A DNA stretch of 64,000 bases from Chaetomium olivaceum (GCA_039881045.1 JAYWVB010000015.1:636691-700690), one strand, 5' to 3'; numbered from the stretch's first letter, positions 22,931 to 35,723 are shown. The notes: generated from the letters alone by a model not told the origin. Translations and numbers: made by a program.

Positions 22931-23854
22931 TCACCGCTTGGCCTTCTTGGTGGCCTTCTTGGTCTTCTTGCCGATCTGCCAGCCCCATGATCTGAGCACC
23001 TTGACCACCTTGGGGGTGATGGCAGCCGTCAGAGGGACACGGATGAAGATGAAGCTCTTGTGGATAGCGTATGCGAGCGCAAGCTGCGTGGCGAGGCCTA
23101 GGAGGAAAGTCAATATATCAATCAACGGTAGACATCAGCAGATAAAATGACGGCGGGGGACTTACTCGCTCCCTCTTGCTTGGACCGCTGCTCAGCCTCC
23201 GCGACACCATGGCCAATGACATCGAGCTCGTCGTCCATTTCGCCAGTCCGTTCCCTCTTCGCCTCTTTGGCGGCTTGCCGGTATTCGCGCCACCATGTCT
23301 GGACCCGTTCAGGGATGACCTTTTGGGCATTGCGCACCACGATTTCCTCGAGATAGGCTAACACAGTCAGTTAGCCAGTATTACGGGCATCCGCGGGAGC
23401 AAGCAACCCTACCGATCCTTTCCGTGCCCACCGTCCGAACGAGCAAAAAACAAAACGGAAAATCCAACACGGACAGAGCGAGGTATATCCCAACCGCGGC
23501 CCAACCATACTCCCTCGACAACTTCTTGAGCCTAGCACTCAGCGATAGCGACTCCTCAGCCGCCGCATCTCCGGGCTTCTGGATTGCATCCGCTCGGCGA
23601 GGCCGCGTGTAATGGAAGGGACGCTTCGGCTTCAAGAGCGTTGTCCTGGCCTGCGCAAACTTCGAGCGAGCGACCGTGGTCCTCGTCGCACGGAGCTGCG
23701 ACATCAGCGCCCTCTGATGCCACGGAGCAGCTATGGATTTTGCCGATGCCCTGCTCATCCCCATTCTTGCCCCAACCAGGTTCCTCATGATATTCCCCTG
23801 CGCCGCGCTCCCGCCGAGGAGAGAGTCGAACGCCCCGACTGCCGTTCGTAGCAT
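22931..23854 (-). CDS. DUF1279 (FAM210/Nat2-like) mitochondrial membrane protein
   Basis: Three exons (23854-23413, 23357-23166, 23097-22931), 266 residues, all junctions in phase. The first about 90 residues are basic and hydroxylated with few acidic residues (ARMGMSRASAKSIAAPWHQR), like a mitochondrial presequence. The core is LSARLKKLSREYGWAAVGIYLALSVLDFPFCFLLVRTVG (first half of DUF1279), then an acidic spacer with EMDDELDVIGHG, then LATQLALAYAIHKSFIFIRVPLTAAITPKVVKVLRSWGW and a lysine-rich tail. This domain is found in FAM210A/B of animals and yeast Nat2, mitochondrial membrane proteins of incompletely known role. The long insertion between the two halves is usual in fungi. Confidence 0.9.
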
Positions 23855-25154
23855 GATCGCAAATTCGCAAGGAACACAAAATGTCGAGGTTTCCTATAAC
23901 CCCGCGACAAGGAAGCTGCGCAGCGGGAGGGGTTTTGTTCGGTTCCTCCGGAGTTAACGCTCTGCAAGGCACCGAGAGGCCGCAGGTTTGGGAGGCGAGA
24001 AACGGGAGGCGATTGTAGGGCTCGGTTGCTGCTCGTAACGTGGCTGTCTCGCGCTGAACAAGGCGCTCTCTAGGAGAATACAATCGTCGGCGGAAAAGGC
24101 ACGGCGGTCGGGTCGTTCAATAACTATCGGTGAATGTCGTGTCTCGGTGGGCTGATGCGCTTACGGTTTGGAATAATTTTTATGACGTCCCGATTTCCGA
24201 GCTCCCGGAGCTAAAACCGGTGATGCAATGTTTCCGGCAGGCAAGGGTCTGTCCGTTACCATTGGACAATGGAACTGTCCATCGGAGAAACGCCTGGGCC
24301 GGGTTCGGCCCAAAACGGAACCTCTCAACAGCGCCTCGGAAAGAACTCGCCCACCAACGGTTACCATGCAGCCATGTCTCCAAGCTGGCAATTCCCCCCA
24401 GCAAAGCAATTATTAGAACCTTGAAACCCAACAACCAACAGCAACAGCTTTTTTAGTTTACTGTCTGGAGCAACAAGTCGGGGAGAAACTCTTTGTACCA
24501 ACGAATTTATCAAGCTACATAGTACCATCAAAACCATCTCCCTTCAATACAATGAACCGCGTCCTTTCCAGCGCCGGAAGAGCTAAACACTTGGGTCCCC
24601 GTCCTTCGTGAATGAAGGTCCTCGAATCGTCTCCATTTTAGGAGTCGAGGCTCACCTGCATGATAGCCAATCGCCGGCGAGGCTACCTCCCGCTCCCTCC
24701 TTAAGCGCCCTTGTCAAACAGCTCGGCGCGCGTCTCTGCTGGAACCGGAGCTTGCTGATTGGGTCGACATACTGGTCGGCTCTCAATTTAGTTCCATGCA
24801 ACCGTGGGGAGGGGATGCGGTCCCCTGCTTGCGCAAACCGATCGCTCAAAAGGTGCTGTTAGCATGCAGCAAGCTCCTCCGCTCTCTTGAATTTTGAGTC
24901 GCTCGTCCTCCCCAAGTTCTGCTCAGGCTCCCTGTCGCCATCTCGCCGCGACATTCTTCGTGAGCTTCGCATCGCATCATCGCGGTAATCTTTTAGCGAG
25001 GGGTACTAAGTGTAGGTGCGGGGTGTGGATTCGCTCGCCCTTGGGTGCCTAGCTAAGGTACCTTGCCTATGAGCTTCACTGACAACCGTGGAGGTCGTAG
25101 CACGCTGGGACAACATCACTGCAGTTGAACGCTTAGTTTCCTCAAAACAGCAAT
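23855..25154. other. Intergenic region between divergent genes
   Basis: 1.3 kb between the divergent DUF1279 and AIM24 genes. Holds a CCTAGCTAAGGTACCTT-type palindromic string (25048-25064) about 90 bases before the AIM24 start. No gene supported. Confidence 0.6.
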
Positions 25155-26833
25155 ATGTCAAACTACTATCCCCGTGAGTAGTTCAATGGGTGGCGAGGAG
25201 AGAGGTGTCGAAATTAACTAGTGTGCTTAGCACCTCCTGGAGCTGGCGGTCCTTCGGCCGGAGGTATGTTTACAGTCAACCCTTGGGCTCATTCCCAGGA
25301 GCTATCCATGTGCTTCTAAGGCATGATGCTGACGACACCACGTCTAAACAGGGCAACAGAGCTACCCACCTCCCCCCGGATCGGCACCCCCCACACAGAC
25401 TCACTTCTCGTATCCCTCACCTCCCGCCAACACTCAGGCGGCCACAAACTACCCTCATCTCCCCAGGCTGGGCGGCTCCTACTCCGCCGCCAGGGTCGTC
25501 GACGCCTTCATACCAGCACCAGCAACACACTATGCGCCTCCTCCTCAACAGCAACAGTACGCCCCACCCCCTCAGCAACAATATGCTGCTCCGCCGCAAC
25601 AACAATATGCGGCACCACCACAAACATCTCCTTCTCCTATGCAGCACGGCGCGTTGCCCCAGCACCTACGGACTGCCTCGAGCGCATCGCAAGGCTCGCA
25701 GAATCAGCCGCAGTTTGCTGCCCCTCCGTCATACCCCAAGGAGGACGACAAAGGGGGGTACCTGGCCGAGAAGACACAGCATCTGCAGCAAGCACATGCC
25801 CAGGCCCAAGTCCAGGCCCAAGCCCAGGCCCATTCCCCAGCGATTGACCCCACTGGCGCCCCGACCGGCAATAACTTCGTTGGCGCCACCTCGACGATTG
25901 TCGACGATGTCGGCACGTTCAACGGCGGCAGCTACCGGATCAGCCATCGCGACTGCAACTCTATCCTGACCATCCAGTTGGCGATCGGATGCCCCGTAGA
26001 AGCCAGGCCAGGTACGTGTTACACACCCTCACATCAAGACATCCCCCCCCCCCGGCGAGCGCCCTCCAACTCTCTAACACCGCCCACCCCCAACAGGCTC
26101 CATGATCGCCATGTCCCCCTCCATCGTGCTCAAAGGCCACATAAAGTTCAGCATGAAGAAGCTGGTCGCGGGCGGCGACATGAACAGCTCGACCTTCACG
26201 GGTCCCGGCGAGCTGCTGCTCGCGCCGCCCATGCTCGGCGACATCACCAGCCTGCGGCTCAGCGGCCAGGAGGCGTGGTCGGTCAGCCACGACGGCTTCC
26301 TCGCCTGCACCCAGAACGTCATCAAGGACTACAAGCGCCAGGGGCTGGGTAAGGCCATGTTCAGTGGGGAGGGGCTGTGGGTGTATAAGATCTCGGGGAC
26401 GGGCCTGTTGTGGTTGACGAGCTTTGGGGCGATTATCAGGAAGGATGTGAGTCTTTCTGTTTTCTTTTTTCTCCTTTTCCCTTGTTCTTGCGCTCGTTCT
26501 GTAGTTTGTGCGGCGAGATGGGATTATACTGACTGGTGCCCGTGTGCAGCTCATGGACGGTGAAAAGTACATTGTCGACAACGGCCACCTTGTGGCGTGG
26601 AACACCAAGTACGTCCTGGAGCGCGTCGCTTCGGGTGGCATCATGTCCGGCATGGCGTCGGGAGAAGGTCTGGTGTGCAAATTCACCGGCCCCGGGACCG
26701 TCTTCATCCAGACTAGGAACGCGGTATGTTACTCTCGTATATTGGGCTCTTTGGGGTGAAAGCATACTGACTGACTGGTGGGGTACAGAAATCGTTTACT
26801 GCGTACATGACGGGCCAGCAGGCGACTGCGTAA
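25155..26833 (+). CDS. AIM24 family mitochondrial biogenesis protein with Gln/Pro-rich N-terminus
   Basis: Six exons (25155-25173, 25231-25263, 25352-26011, 26097-26446, 26550-26723, 26789-26833), 426 residues. The N-terminal third is disordered: [17 protein letters not shown], then [10 protein letters not shown] and tandem Q/Y/A/P units (QQQYAAPP about three times) and an [13 protein letters not shown] tract. From about residue 200 the AIM24 (TIGR00266-type) beta-fold begins: [118 protein letters not shown]. Yeast AIM24 is a mitochondrial inner-membrane protein supporting MICOS; the family also occurs in bacteria. Each junction was chosen by GT..AG and phase; the two tiny first exons rest on the match of MSNYYP and the proline-rich continuation. 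Confidence 0.9.
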
Positions 26834-28628
26834 AATGAGTCGAGTTGGTCGTTGGCCTGAGGATGGTGTTTCTAGCGTGGTTGTGTGGATGTTTTGGTGT
26901 TCCGTATCAAGCGGCTAGCTAGGTAGTTGGGGTATTTATTGGCGAGTATTTGTTTCTACTGCTCACTTAAGCCCGCGTGGTCCCTACTTATGAACTGTAT
27001 GAGTTGCGTCCATGGGCTTGACTGTCTTGGCTGATTACCTGAGATTGGAAACATATTCCTGACAACTCATACGCGCCACCTGTTTTGCCGTTGCGGAATT
27101 TATCGGAAGGATGAGGGCCCATCTGATCTTTGGGATGAGACGAATGATCTAGGCGGGCTGAAAGACGGGAGGTTGGAAATCTGGAAAGGTTGGCGGAGGG
27201 CTGCTTGCCCACAACGGCCTCCCTAGCAAGAGCCATGAAATTAACACTCATAATTACACATTTTGCTATAAATTCGACGCAATCTCTCTCGCCCCCGGGC
27301 GATGGTATGTAAACTGCGAGGGCTATATAGTCATTTTTGTTCATTTTTGTTCATCTTTGTCCAGTTAGTCCTTCATTGGACAAATCTAACATATCTCTGG
27401 TCCCCCTTTCGGAATATCGAGCTCATTTGCATAAATGGTGTTTTTCAAGATGGGAAACCACTTTGACCTCACCGAGAAAATATTCCTCGATAAAACAAGA
27501 CGTTGAAGGAAGCTCGGGAACCGAAAATAGCCATGGCCAGGAAGCGCCTTCCAGACACATACACACCTACACGGTCACACCTACACGGTCCCACCTTGAT
27601 TCGGAAGGCACGAATGCTACCGATGAGGAATGGTAAAAGGGGTGAGTCAAGGTACACAGCAGTTCTCACCTAGCCGTCCTCTCGTCTTCAGGACGTCCGT
27701 GAGAGTGGGACAGGAACCCTGCGCAAGTACATTGATGCCCGCCGTGTCTCAACGATGATGACGACAGCGCCTTCCCCCACATGCTCTGTTAGTGCTTAAA
27801 CAAGTGACTGCCCCGACTCTCCTGCTTTCCCGGAGAGCTCCTTTGCTACCTCTAGTCTTCGTCAGTCCCTTCTTTGACGTGGCCCACCGTATCCCTTCGC
27901 CTCTCACCATCTGTCTTCTCCCACCATCCAAGCGAAGTGCAAATCCAAGACAACCACCGCCAGCCTTTTTGGGTACTCCGTGCATATCGTCTCCCCCGCA
28001 GCTTTACGACATCTCTTCTTCTTCTTGGAGTTCGCTCAGAGCACCAAAGCGTTTGTTTTCGGAACCAGTAACCGAGGGCGCGATTCCATCTCGAACGAAA
28101 AGCTGCAGAAGCATCCGATCTTGTTGCTTTCGACCATCTAATTCACCGCTTCAACCTCAACCACACAGTCACAGCCTTTCTCTATATTGCTGCCTCATCT
28201 CTCACAATTTTGGGCTTACTTCACGGCCGAGAGCGGAGAAAAGCGAAACGCGCCATTTGCTGGTTCACCAAAACGCGAAGGGACGACAAGGAGTCAGGTG
28301 TAGAAGGCGAGCTCGGATCAAACCCGAGGACTCAATCGTTACAGAGTCTCGGTGCTCGGTCAGTGATCCCAGTGAGTTAAGAAACATCCCGTCTCAAAAG
28401 GTTGTTTTCCCTCAATAAGTTCATCCTCGAGCGCTGTTGCTCTACGGCGCCTCCCTGTCTATAAATCTGTATTGAAACCAGCCCTACCCAAGAACAAACC
28501 CAGCGTTAAGCGCTCTTCAACTAATATTTTTGCGTTTCAAGTCTTACTAGGTTGAAGCCGTAGTAACATCAGTTGAAACACAGCACTTGGAGGAGCTGTT
28601 GGGTCACGGAAACTTCCACCTTGATACA
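26834..28628. other. Intergenic region / long leader
   Basis: About 1.8 kb. The last kilobase before 28629 is C/T-rich and probably contains the promoter and leader of the next gene; an open frame at 27792-28418 in it looks like translated leader sequence (Pro/Ser/Arg-rich) rather than a gene. A short tandem (CATTTTTGTT) lies at 27331-27355. Confidence 0.5.
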
Positions 28629-30739
28629 ATGGTCGGGTGTGCCAACCGTGTTTTGGCCTCAAGCCCGCGGCCAGGCTGAGGCAAAGCGGGCTGAAAGTCA
28701 AGACTACCCAGGCCATCGACTCGAATGACTGGCGGAAGCGGGCGGCCGGCGTATCGTCTCCGGGCGAGAGCACCAGGACGAACAAGCGGAGCTACGACCA
28801 CAACGACGACATATGTATTCAGATGGATTTGGAAACAGACGACTCATTTTCGGGCCCGCAATACCGCTACCCAAGGGAGAAAAAGGCTGCCTGGGAAAGC
28901 GTTATTTCCGCCCCAGTGTGGCAGCTCCCTTCGTCTTCTCCATCGACGTCTGGAGACGATACCAAGGAAGCAGTCAAGATACAATTGAAGCAGGTCTGTC
29001 CAATACTCACGAGCGTAAATGGACAAGGCATTGCACTGCCCAACCGTTTCTGCTTTGACGTTTCGGCGGTCGACCCGCAGAACGCGTCGTCTGGTATTGC
29101 GCTTGGTGAGCTAAAGCGCCTCAATGGTCCAGCAGCCTTCCGGCGAGTATCATCAGAGGACTCTGATGAAATCTTGGTTGAGCTCCAAGAAATGCTGAAC
29201 GAGAATCGGGGTGCCCGAAACCCAGCCGGTTCGGATTCCTCAGAGTCTCGCGACCAACTGCAAGAGACAAGGGATCAGCCAAAGCGCCATGGCTCTACTT
29301 TTGCCATCTCCAGGTCACCAGTTCCCGAGACCAGGCCTGGACATGCAGAGAGAGGCCCGTCAAACGAGGAGGAGGCTCGTTTTCAGAGAATGCTGAACCG
29401 CCTACAGAACAGGCACGAGCACTCGTCGCCGACTCGGGAGACCAGTGGTGCTGCAGCACCATCTCGTCACATCGTCGACCCTGCAATTGTGGCAATGAAG
29501 CTAAAGGACGACCCGGAAGCGCCGGGGAGCGCCCAACGGGAATTAAGCACAGAGGCCGCGAGGGAACTTTTCCTTGCCCGACTCGATCGCTTGCATAATG
29601 CAGGGCAACGGGGTTCTACTGACTCTGGTTATGCATCAAATATGCCGGAGCGTGGTTCAGGTGACCGCCGCTCAGGGGCTGGCTCGCAGGATGAACCTCT
29701 TGATACACCCAAGGAGCGCTCAGTGGACGACAGTCAGATCAAGACGCTGAACCCAGCCGCTGCCGAATTCAAGTCAACTGCCCCAACCGATGCCACCCCT
29801 GGTTATCGCCCAAGAAGCTCTCCCGCCCGCCCCTCACCAACATTTTCCCTGAAGCTATGCCTAGCCACACTCCACTCGCCGCTACAAGAGAGAGCATTCC
29901 GTCTCAACGGCCCCAGCAGACTAAAGCGCCCGGCTCCACAGAAACTACTCAAAGAAGTCGGGCTATTGGCAACGGCACTCACACTAGGGTTACGATGCCC
30001 AGGCCACAGCCCTCCGAACTCGCCCTATCCGTCAACGGCATGATCCCAAATGGTTTCCCGTCAGCCAACACGCTTCCTCACCAGGTCATTACGCCCATGG
30101 GGCTGTCTGCCACAATGTCCGCGGCAACATTTACGAGCTCTCCATTCTACAATACTCTCGGGAATATCCCGTCTACAGCAATGCTCAGCGCGCCGATTAG
30201 TGTTTCGCCTCCGAGCTTGCCGGTTATGAACGGATTCAACACATTCCCACCGGCTAGTGGAGCTTCGGTGCCGGCATACGCTCCGGCGGTAACGGCAGGA
30301 GTCAACGCGTACCTCCCCCTTACCGCACCATTCATCCCGGGCGCCCCCCTACAATCTTCGATCGGTCCCGATAGGAAGCTTGACCGGCCCTACTTTCCGG
30401 TGACTGTGAAGCCCCGAGACCACGACCCGGTCAAGCAGCAAATGTACGAGGCTTATCTGGAATGGCGCAAGGCGAACGAACCGGGCTACCATATGAAGTG
30501 CAAGATGCGCCAGGCCAACCGTGTCATGCGCCAGTTGCCAGCAGAAGCAGGAGATGCCGCTAGCCAGCAATCCCGATAACTGGAAGGCGATTGCTGAGAA
30601 GGCCAAGGCTGCTGTTGGGGCGGCAGCGGCAGCTGCTGCTGCTGAAAAGAGAATGTGGCAGGAGTCGGTTAGGGAAGAATTGAGGGTAAAGGTGAGGGAG
30701 TTGAGCCGTGACTCGCAAAGGGTTTCTGTCGGCGTGTGA
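28629..30739 (+). CDS. Unrecognised largely disordered protein with conserved C-terminal region, three frame changes
   Basis: I do not recognise the function. The best reconstruction starts at ATG 28629 and uses three frame changes. The first is at a GGG run (28635-28637), then frame 28637-29798 (SNDWRKRAAGVSSPGES..., FCFDVSAVDPQNASSGIALG), then a change at a CCCC run (about 29795). Frame to 30533 follows (SPKKLSRPPLTNIFPEAMPS, then DHDPVKQQMYEAYLEWRKANE and GYHMKCKMRQANRVMRQ). The third is at a TT (30534-30535), then QQKQEMPLASNPDNWKAIAE, AKAAVGAAAAAAAAEKRMWQESVREELRVKV and a stop at 30737. The middle is rich in Ser, Pro, Glu and Arg, with coiled or helical stretches (EARFQRMLNRLQNR, EAARELFLARLDRLHNA). 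The C-terminal third looks most constrained and is basic and helical. Each break lies at a short homopolymer, so sequencing error is the likely cause; a 53-base intron could alternatively explain the middle one, but its donor is poor. Confidence 0.6.
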
Positions 30740-32081
30740 AAAGGACGATACCGCGAAGGTGATTGGCTTCCCTTGAGGCGTTACACAGGGTTGGGAATCG
30801 GCTTCGTCTCTCTTGAGGCTGGACGGTGGGCATTTTCGGATCTTGCTTTTGCATTCATTACGGTAACTTCTCGGATTGCAGCAGGGGGTTTCCCTTTTTT
30901 ACTTTAAGGATGCTTGAATTTACAGCAAGCACTTGGCGCAGTAGTATGGGTTACTGGGTTGGAACATGGGAGAGGCGTATCATTACCATTGCGGTTTGCT
31001 TTTGTGGTTTCTCTTTTATTACATCCCTCATTACTAGATAGCCTCTTCATGGATATGTATCAGGTCGTTGGGTATCTATCCCACGGTCCTGGGTTAGCAC
31101 TCGCCATAGCATAACGCGACGGGGGGCTCGAAGGCTAATACAAAATAGTCACCTCGCGATGATTACGTCCATTAACTAGCCATACTTGCTTGACCTTACT
31201 GCTGAGAATTCGGACGAAAGCTGGCTATGGCTATTTTTGTTTAAAGGAAGACGAGATGGCAAGCAAGCAAGGAACACGAGCCTATTGTACGGAAGGAGTC
31301 GTAGTTGGCCAAGTGGATGGCGGGGGGTCACAATGAGAGAAGAAGGATCGGTCCTACATTCAGAGGATGCTGGTGTGTATCTGGGTAGGTTTCTGGGCGT
31401 GGCAGGGTTTACCGAGAATAGAATGCGAGAATTGGGAATGGGTACGACATAGCGACATGCGAGCGACATGCGAGGTGAAGGCTGTGCGATATGTCCGAGC
31501 CATTGGTAGTGGGTAATAATTCGGGCATAACGGAAACGTTGTCAAGCATGTTTGGCTAACGGCATGTGCAGAATTAAACATTCCATTCTCTTCTCTGCCT
31601 CCCTATGCTTGTATGGGGCAAAGTAATCCATCCGTTCGTATCCTAAAAGAAACCTTAACTCCGTTTTAACGTCCGCGCCCGGTGTGAATGTACCGCCGGG
31701 CCGGGTATCACGTCATGACTCGTAAACCCTCCTGATCCAAACGGTTTCCGTCCTTTCCACCCTGTGTATACCTGATTATATGGGTGTCAGATGACCGTCA
31801 TGCCATGCTCGTGCCTGTATCAATGCCCATGCCCATGCCTATGCCCATGCCATACCAAAGCCACTGCCAGCGCCGGTCCCGTCGTTGATGATGAAACTCA
31901 TAACCCTGTATCCAAAACCTTGTCCATCGTGTTAAGCCACACTGTCTATTCCCAGTTTTTGAGTTGTGAGGAGTGGCCATTTGCCGTCCATCAGCCCATC
32001 GTGTCGTCCCCGCCGAAACCGCAAGTTCATTTCCCTTTCTTTTTCCCCATCCTCTTTCCAAAATGTATTATCAAAACACAC
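30740..32081. other. Intergenic region between convergent genes
   Basis: About 1.3 kb of 3' flanks. Contains a (CCCATGCCTATG)-like stretch at 31826-31852 and no supported gene. Confidence 0.6.
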
Positions 32082-34635
32082 CTAGTTGGTGAAAGGACCA
32101 TCGTCCATATCATCAAACAGACGCCAGCCAGCAGGCATGCGCCCGGGTGTATGACGCAGGTCGACGCCGTGCTTCTGGCCAATTTCTGGGCCGCGTCCCA
32201 GGAAACACCGTTCAAGGATTGCTGGTGGATGGTCTGGATCCCCGGACGAACGATCAGCTTCACGACAAGCGCCCCCACGGCTTCCCAGCCGCCCGGGTAG
32301 ATGCCCAGGGTGTGCAGGCCGGGGAAGCAATCGAGCCACTGGACAAAGGGCTCGGCGTCGAACTTGTCGGTGGCGGAATAACGGCTGTTTGGGTCCTGAT
32401 AGAAATTGAACTCGTGTAGCCCTAGCGTGTGAAGACTGTTACAGTCAAGAAACGCTAGGCCCGGGCCGGCACGAAGTCGCCCGGTGGATCGCCGGCGCTG
32501 GGGGGCGCTAGGCGGGCGAATGCGGCTCGTAACTCGAGAGCTTGTAGCTTGTTGCCGCTCGCGGCGGGCTTGAGGATACCCTAGATGGCTGGGCTTGAGG
32601 ATGTTCGAGAGGCAACGGAACACCTCCAAGTTGGGGAGATCGAGTCTATGAGGTCGCCATTTAGTAGAGCTGTGTAGTCCGTGGTTGCCGCGGGAGACGT
32701 GGTGGTAAACAGGACGTTTTGGGCGACGTCCAGATTGGAGCCGAGAATCTCGAGATTCTGCAAAGAAGCGGTAAAAGGCGGCAGGAAACGCGGGTTCCAC
32801 ATAGGGAAGTCTAGCTTCTTTACACATAGCATGCCCGGGCCGAGGGTAAGCTTGCGGAGTGAGGGCCACAAGCCGTTCCAGTCGGTGGTAGGAGGTTTGG
32901 TTTCATGCCATGTAGCCTGGAAACCGTCCAAGTGAAGTTGCTCGAGATTAGGCGTAGCCATCACAACAGGTTCCTAGGTCGATCAGTATTGGGCATACAA
33001 AACTTGTCAAAATGGGGAAGGGCTTCGTACCATCTCGATCACAGAGGAACCCTGATGAAGAGCCGGGGCTATCCCCGCGGTCATCCGCAGTTTCTTCAGG
33101 TTGGGAAGGGAGACAGTGTCAAAGACGTCGCTCACACCGGGGCCAGTGTTGATGAGATTCAGGGTAACAAGGGTGTCGGCATTGAGAGATAGTAGCGGGG
33201 TGACGGGCGTCTCCAGATCAAATGACTCCAGCGAGAGCTGGGTAAGGTGGGGTTTCGGTCGTGTGGTCGCTTTCGTCGCGTCTAACTTCAGGGTAAGCGG
33301 AACATGGCGGCGTTTCCCGAAACCGATGCACAACCGGTCCAGTTGTCGCAGGCCGAACACCATCCGGCAGAACCTGGGGCTCATCAGATGGAATTTAGAA
33401 GCGTCAGTGATGACAAGACTTTTTATCTGCTGATGTTGTTGCAGAAATTGGGGAAAGAATTTGCCTGGGTTGCCGGGCCGCTTGAGCTTCAAGTCATTCC
33501 AGCTGTCGTCTTGGACGGCAAGCTGGTTCCACTGCTTGTTAACTCGAAGGCATTGGCTTCAGGTCTGTTAGAAACGGCATGGTACGCGTAAAGAGATAGG
33601 TTTGTGCTTACACGAGATCGGTTGTGTCGAGCAGTGAGAAGACCATTCCGAGAACTTCACGGGGGAATTCCTTGACCGGGTCCCTCAGGGCTGTATCGCA
33701 CTTGAGATGATAGGCCATGCGACGCAAAACAACCTGATAGAACCTATGAGCGGACCAGTCCCGTGTGTCAAATGGGATTGGGATTGAGCCGCCCACATTG
33801 AAAGTGTCTTTTGGACCGCGGCGGTAGCGGTCTGTGATGCGCAGGCCAGCCTGGACGAAGCGGCCGAGGACAACTCGGAGGAGGATAGCAGAGGGCGTGC
33901 CGGCATGTCCGTCAAGGATGAGAGCCATGGCGCGACCCCTGGCGGAACTGGGGTTCGGGGAGGCAGACTTGAGGAGGTACCGGATGATTCTGGCACCACG
34001 GCAGTACCCCTATCAGATCGAGTTAGTCCGTCTGTCTGTCAGTAGCAACCGGCCTCTTCGACGTATACCCGTAATACTTACCACGGCCGAAGCGGGGTCC
34101 AAGCGGATGATGGCGAGCGCGGTCGCGAAAGCGGCGACGTACTGCTCGGCCTTGTCGAGACAGTCGGCCAGCGCATCGAGGGCCTTGGCGTGGAGTTGGC
34201 GGTCGCAAGAGGGCCAACGGTAACCACACGTACAAAGGCTCTGGGCCACTTCGTAAAGTGCAAAGGGCTCGCCGCTGTTCACGGCCCCCATGCACTGAGC
34301 GATGTGGCACGACTTATCCTTCGCATGGCGCTGCTTCCCTTCGCCGGCGGGTTCGCAGGGGCACATGTTCACAGCCTTTTCGAATGAACACAGTTTAGTG
34401 ACTTTTTCGAACGAAGCTAGCAGTAGGTTAGGAATAAACGCAAGGGTAAGAAACAAACCTCGAGGATGACACGAAGAGCCTGGGAGAACTGCTCATCTTC
34501 AACGAGTTTTTGGGCCTCGACGAGCGTTGCCTCGATTTTGGCGTCCTGTGCGGCATGGGGGGCGGGTAGTGGTGGATCAAAAAGGGCAAAGGCGGGAAAA
34601 CCCATGGGATAGCCCGGATATGGTACTGGTTCCAT
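32082..34635 (-). pseudogene. TPR/F-box/leucine-rich-repeat protein (Pof3-like), 3' exon disrupted
   Basis: Five exons: 34635-34459, 34375-34082, 34009-33612, 33556-33031 and 32973-32082. Exons 1-3 encode MEPVPYPGYPMGF, a TPR-like helical region (EAQKLVEDEQFSQALRVILE; HAKALDALADCLDKAEQYVAAFATALAIIRLDP) and then an F-box (DPVKEFPREVLGMVFSLLDTTDLV-QCLRVNKQWNQLA, split by intron 3). Exons 4-5 give leucine-rich repeats (IKSLVITDASKFHLMSPRF; PNLKKLRMTAG; ATPNLEQLHLDGF). This is the layout of fission-yeast Pof3-type F-box proteins, which act as SCF ubiquitin-ligase adaptors. The last exon shifts frame four times within 0.5 kb: near 32648 (before RLDLPNLEVF), at a 25-base tandem duplication (GGGCTTGAGGAT at 32566 and 32591), near 32458 (before LAFLDCNSLHTLGL), and near 32174 (before KHGVDLRHTPGRM). 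After each, family-like sequence continues to a TAG at 32082. It is either a recent pseudogene or error-rich sequence. Confidence 0.65.
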
Positions 34636-35687
34636 GTTGTTTATGTTAAAAGAGAAAACCAAAGAGGAGGGTGAGTTGGGTTGGTCTTGTTCGAACGGGA
34701 TCGTGGGTCGCGATCAAGAAAGTGAAAGACGGAGCGAGATGAGAGGTAAAAATCGAGGGCGGGCAGAAATTGGAAAGACCGATCAGTTTATAGACGATTA
34801 GTTAAGTCATGGGGACAATTCTCGAGTTTAAGGTTCCTAGGTTTACCTTAGGTTCCTAGCGAGCAGTTGCCTCTCACTCACCAGCACGGTCAACTACCTG
34901 TAATGGTTGCATTTACAGCACTTAACGCGCGCCCAAACGCGTCCGGGCGCCGAGTCCGAAGGCGCTTTGACGACGAGACGGTCAGGCTGCCCCACTATGA
35001 GCTTGAGTACACAGGAAGTGCTCCATGGTGGGGGTTAGGGTTGGGCGTAAGGTTGTGTTTTTCATTTGCAACGACTTCGTACAGATTACTTCGTAAGTTA
35101 ACACAGCACCGCCTTAGGGTAATCACAATCAAAGTTACATACCAGTGAAACCTGTAGTTAAAGCCATCTATCTGATGACTACCGGACCAAACAGTCCGAT
35201 ACCTTACCCCCATCTTCAGACTTCTACAAAAACACAAGCCATCTCCTCCCCTGATTCCGTCACATCCAATAACGCACCAACTCCGTCCTCAAAAACGGGC
35301 ATCCCATCTGTGCCTCCGTCCAAACGGGCTCGCCGACCTAATCCAGCATCGAATGCAACAATATGCCACAGCAAAACATTGCAACAGCAACCCAGCCCGG
35401 CACTCCCGATCGCCCCATGTTTCAAGAGCCGCGATGCCGCGCAGCCGCGCCGGATCCGCCCCTCTCCTCACCCACCTCACTGCATCGCGTGGAATTTCGC
35501 CCAAAACGCAACGGCTCGATCGGGAGGGTAGCTCAGGTAGGCAAGGGCAAGGTACACACCTCGGGGTTACATGAACGTGACCATCCCAACCAAATACATG
35601 TACCATCCAATCCCTTTACCACACCACTCAGAACTCCCACCACTACCACTCCTACCGCCACCTTAACCGCACGGCGCACCACCAACC

Positions 35688-35693
<6 letters not shown>

Positions 35694-35723
<30 letters not shown>

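Noticed and set aside
27792..28418. 208-codon plus-strand frame before the unknown gene
   Set aside because: C/T-rich leader sequence translated to Pro/Ser/Leu; no motif and no link to the downstream frame.
29799..29851. 53-base intron to explain the middle frame change of the un-recognised gene
   Set aside because: The GTTATC donor is weak and no clear branch site exists; a missing C in the CCCC run explains the frame and preserves the protein-like SPKKLSRPPLTNIFPEA.
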